Below, piece after piece: positions 4,873 through 6,392 of a stretch of 6,392 bases of DNA. How positions within the stretch are numbered: position 1 is the first letter of the stretch; each line of letters starts with the position of its first letter. The stretch is from assembly GCA_027057985.1 (NCBI GenBank), contig JALUTJ010000055.1, forward strand, positions 1 through 6,392, read 5' to 3'. The position numbers were made by a program, and so were the translations under genes. Under the pieces are notes generated by a model. The model was not told the DNA's origin. It worked only from the letters and a program-made list of their open reading frames with translations, and searched no databases. The DNA is from Chromatiales bacterium. GTDB lineage: Bacteria > Pseudomonadota > Gammaproteobacteria > UBA6429 > Thiohalophilaceae.

Positions 4873-6392
4873 ATGCGAAAGCCCATGAAGACATATCGAT
4901 TATCTATTGGCGGCATGAGTTGCGCCGGCTGTGTTGCCGCGGTGGAAAATGCCATGAAATCCGTGGCTGGCGTCGAGGAAGCCAGCATCAACTTTGCCGA
5001 GCATACCGCAGTGGTCAAGGGTGAGATGGATATCAATGACGTTATCAGTGCCGTAAAGCAGGCCAGCTATGATGCGGCCGAGTTGCGTGGTGGCGATAAA
5101 GAGGAAGAAGAAAAGGAAGCGGCCGAGTTTGCCTATTACCGTGCCCTGTTAAGAAAAGCAGGCGCAGCGGCCCTGCTGGGTGTGCCATTATTTGCCGGTC
5201 CCATGCTCGGCTTTATTCCTGAAATCAATTCGCCACATGGTCAACAGGTCTGGCTGCTGCTGGGTCTGTTGACCGTTGCCGTCATGTATTATGCCGGTCG
5301 CCACTTTTTTACCGGGGCGTGGAAATCCTTCCTTGCTCACAATGCCAATATGGATACCCTGATTGCACTGGGTACCGGTACTGCAGTGATCTATTCTTTT
5401 ATTATTGTGCTTTTTCCCGATAGCGTGCCACGGCTGGCACAGCATGCCTACTTCGAGGCTGCCGTAATCATTATCAGCTTAATCAATCTTGGTTCAGCGC
5501 TGGAAATGAAGGCGCGCGGTAAAACCAGTGAAGCAATCAAGCGCCTGATAGGCCTGCAACCAAAAACAGCAAGAGTAATTCGCGATGGTAAGGAAATCGA
5601 TATCCCAATTAGCGAAGTCGGCCTGAATGAAACTCTGCGAGTACGTCCGGGTGAACGTATTCCGGTCGATGGAGAAATTATCGATGGCCACACCAGTATC
5701 GATGAGTCCATGCTTACCGGTGAACCGATGCCGGTGAAAAAGGAAGTGGGTGATGAAGTAGTAACAGGCACCATCAATACCAGCGGGACTTTTCTTTTCG
5801 TCTCTAAACGTATTGGCTCCGATACTGTGCTGGCACAGATCATTGACATGGTACGTCAGGCACAGGCTACCAAGCCGGCCATCGGGCGACTGGTTGACAA
5901 GGTCGCTGCGGTGTTCGTGCCGGTGGTAATGATTATTGCCGTGATTACCTTTTTGATCTGGTATAACTTTGCCAGTGAAGAAGCGCTGAGTTATGCCATT
6001 GTCACTGCAATGACGGTTCTGATTATTGCCTGTCCCTGTGCTCTGGGACTGGCAACACCCATTTCGATTATGGTTGGTGTCGGCAAGTCGGCAGAGATGG
6101 GTATTCTGATCCGTAACGGTGATGCCCTGCAACAGGCCGGTAAACTCACCGCCGTGGTACTGGACAAAACCGGTACCGTGACCGAGGGCAAGCCAACGGT
6201 AACCGAACTCATCGTGGCAGAGGACAATGATGAGAAAACATTATTAAGCCTGTGTGCGAGCATCGAAACCGGATCGGAACATCCACTGGCGGCCGCTATC
6301 GTGAACTATGCAAAGGAAAACCGGGTTGAGCTGTTAACTGCAACGGGTTTTGAGGCGATTACCGGTCAGGGGGTGCGTGCCGAGATCGATGG
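4873..6392 (+). CDS. copA: Copper-exporting P1B-type ATPase, CopA-like (3' end outside window)
   Basis: The 506 visible residues run off the right edge. In order: an N-terminal heavy-metal-associated domain with GGMSCAGC (13-20, metal ligands C17 and C20); an acidic linker ([11 protein letters not shown], 75-85); four membrane segments at about 93-115, 125-143, 159-181 and 193-212; the actuator domain with TGE (282-284); a helix pair ending in the ion-path CPC (387-389) within [11 protein letters not shown]; the phosphorylation site DKTGT (D431); and the nucleotide-domain SEHP motif (H470-P471). CPC plus the CXXC metal domain fits Cu(I) export from the cytoplasm (P1B-1). The confirming motifs of the last two helices are beyond the window, so Ag(I) transport or a CcoI-like role in supplying copper to cbb3 oxidase cannot be excluded. 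The start is ATG 4873 or ATG 4885; AGGA (4867-4870) is too close to the first and rather far from the second. The gene is divergent from the TauE/SafE gene. Confidence 0.94.
   Translation, partial: MRKPMKTYRLSIGGMSCAGCVAAVENAMKSVAGVEEASINFAEHTAVVKGEMDINDVISAVKQASYDAAELRGGDKEEEEKEAAEFAYYRALLRKAGAAALLGVPLFAGPMLGFIPEINSPHGQQVWLLLGLLTVAVMYYAGRHFFTGAWKSFLAHNANMDTLIALGTGTAVIYSFIIVLFPDSVPRLAQHAYFEAAVIIISLINLGSALEMKARGKTSEAIKRLIGLQPKTARVIRDGKEIDIPISEVGLNETLRVRPGERIPVDGEIIDGHTSIDESMLTGEPMPVKKEVGDEVVTGTINTSGTFLFVSKRIGSDTVLAQIIDMVRQAQATKPAIGRLVDKVAAVFVPVVMIIAVITFLIWYNFASEEALSYAIVTAMTVLIIACPCALGLATPISIMVGVGKSAEMGILIRNGDALQQAGKLTAVVLDKTGTVTEGKPTVTELIVAEDNDEKTLLSLCASIETGSEHPLAAAIVNYAKENRVELLTATGFEAITGQGVRAEID

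Noticed and set aside
5448..6263. Long open frames on the minus strand across the ATPase (5448-5849, 5494-6132, 5991-6263)
   Set aside because: They lie opposite a clearly conserved P-type ATPase, and their translations are low-complexity mirror sequence without recognisable domains.
1..6392. tRNA, rRNA, CRISPR array, insertion sequence or attachment site
   Set aside because: Reading both strands showed no spaced direct repeats, transposase-like protein, terminal inverted repeats flanking a gene, or cloverleaf-like sequence.

Overview
The window looks like ordinary, gene-dense chromosome from a Gram-negative proteobacterium, most likely a gammaproteobacterium. The reasons are an outer-membrane TonB-dependent receptor, a TonB energy transducer, a sigma-54-type AAA+ regulator and a TauE/SafE-CopA pair of the kind found near cbb3 oxidase maturation genes. 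No insertion sequence, phage gene, RNA gene or CRISPR array is visible. The genus cannot be named from the sequence alone.

Left block, plus strand (2-3055): the C-terminal half of a TonB-dependent receptor (cut by the left edge), a four-helix PepSY_TM-type inner-membrane protein (957-2447) and a TonB protein (2423-3055). The first gap is 22 bp and the second junction overlaps, so they read as one operon. The layout suggests uptake of a metal chelate: the receptor crosses the outer membrane, TonB supplies energy, and the PepSY_TM protein probably acts at the inner membrane, perhaps in reduction or release of the metal. The middle protein is the most unusual gene here. It is an internal tandem duplication, and each half carries a periplasmic insert with Asp-box/beta-propeller-like sequence.

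Middle block, minus strand (4766-3092): a TauE/SafE (DsbD_2-like) membrane protein starting at GTG, overlapping by 23 nt a sigma-54 activator that has only the AAA+ and Fis-type helix-turn-helix parts. Its sigma-54 contact loop reads GSFTDA instead of GAFTGA. This block converges on the TonB operon across a 36-bp gap with weak hairpins.

Right block, plus strand (4873-6392, cut by the right edge): a CopA-type copper-exporting P1B-ATPase, divergent from the TauE/SafE gene. The 106-bp divergent region holds a 16-bp inverted repeat, a sigma-54-like TGGCA-N8-GC element facing the TauE/SafE-regulator operon, and a 20-codon ORF ending just before the ATPase start.

Taken together, the window can be read as a metal-handling neighbourhood: a TonB uptake operon beside copper export or cupro-oxidase assembly genes and a regulator. 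The link between the two halves is inference from proximity.
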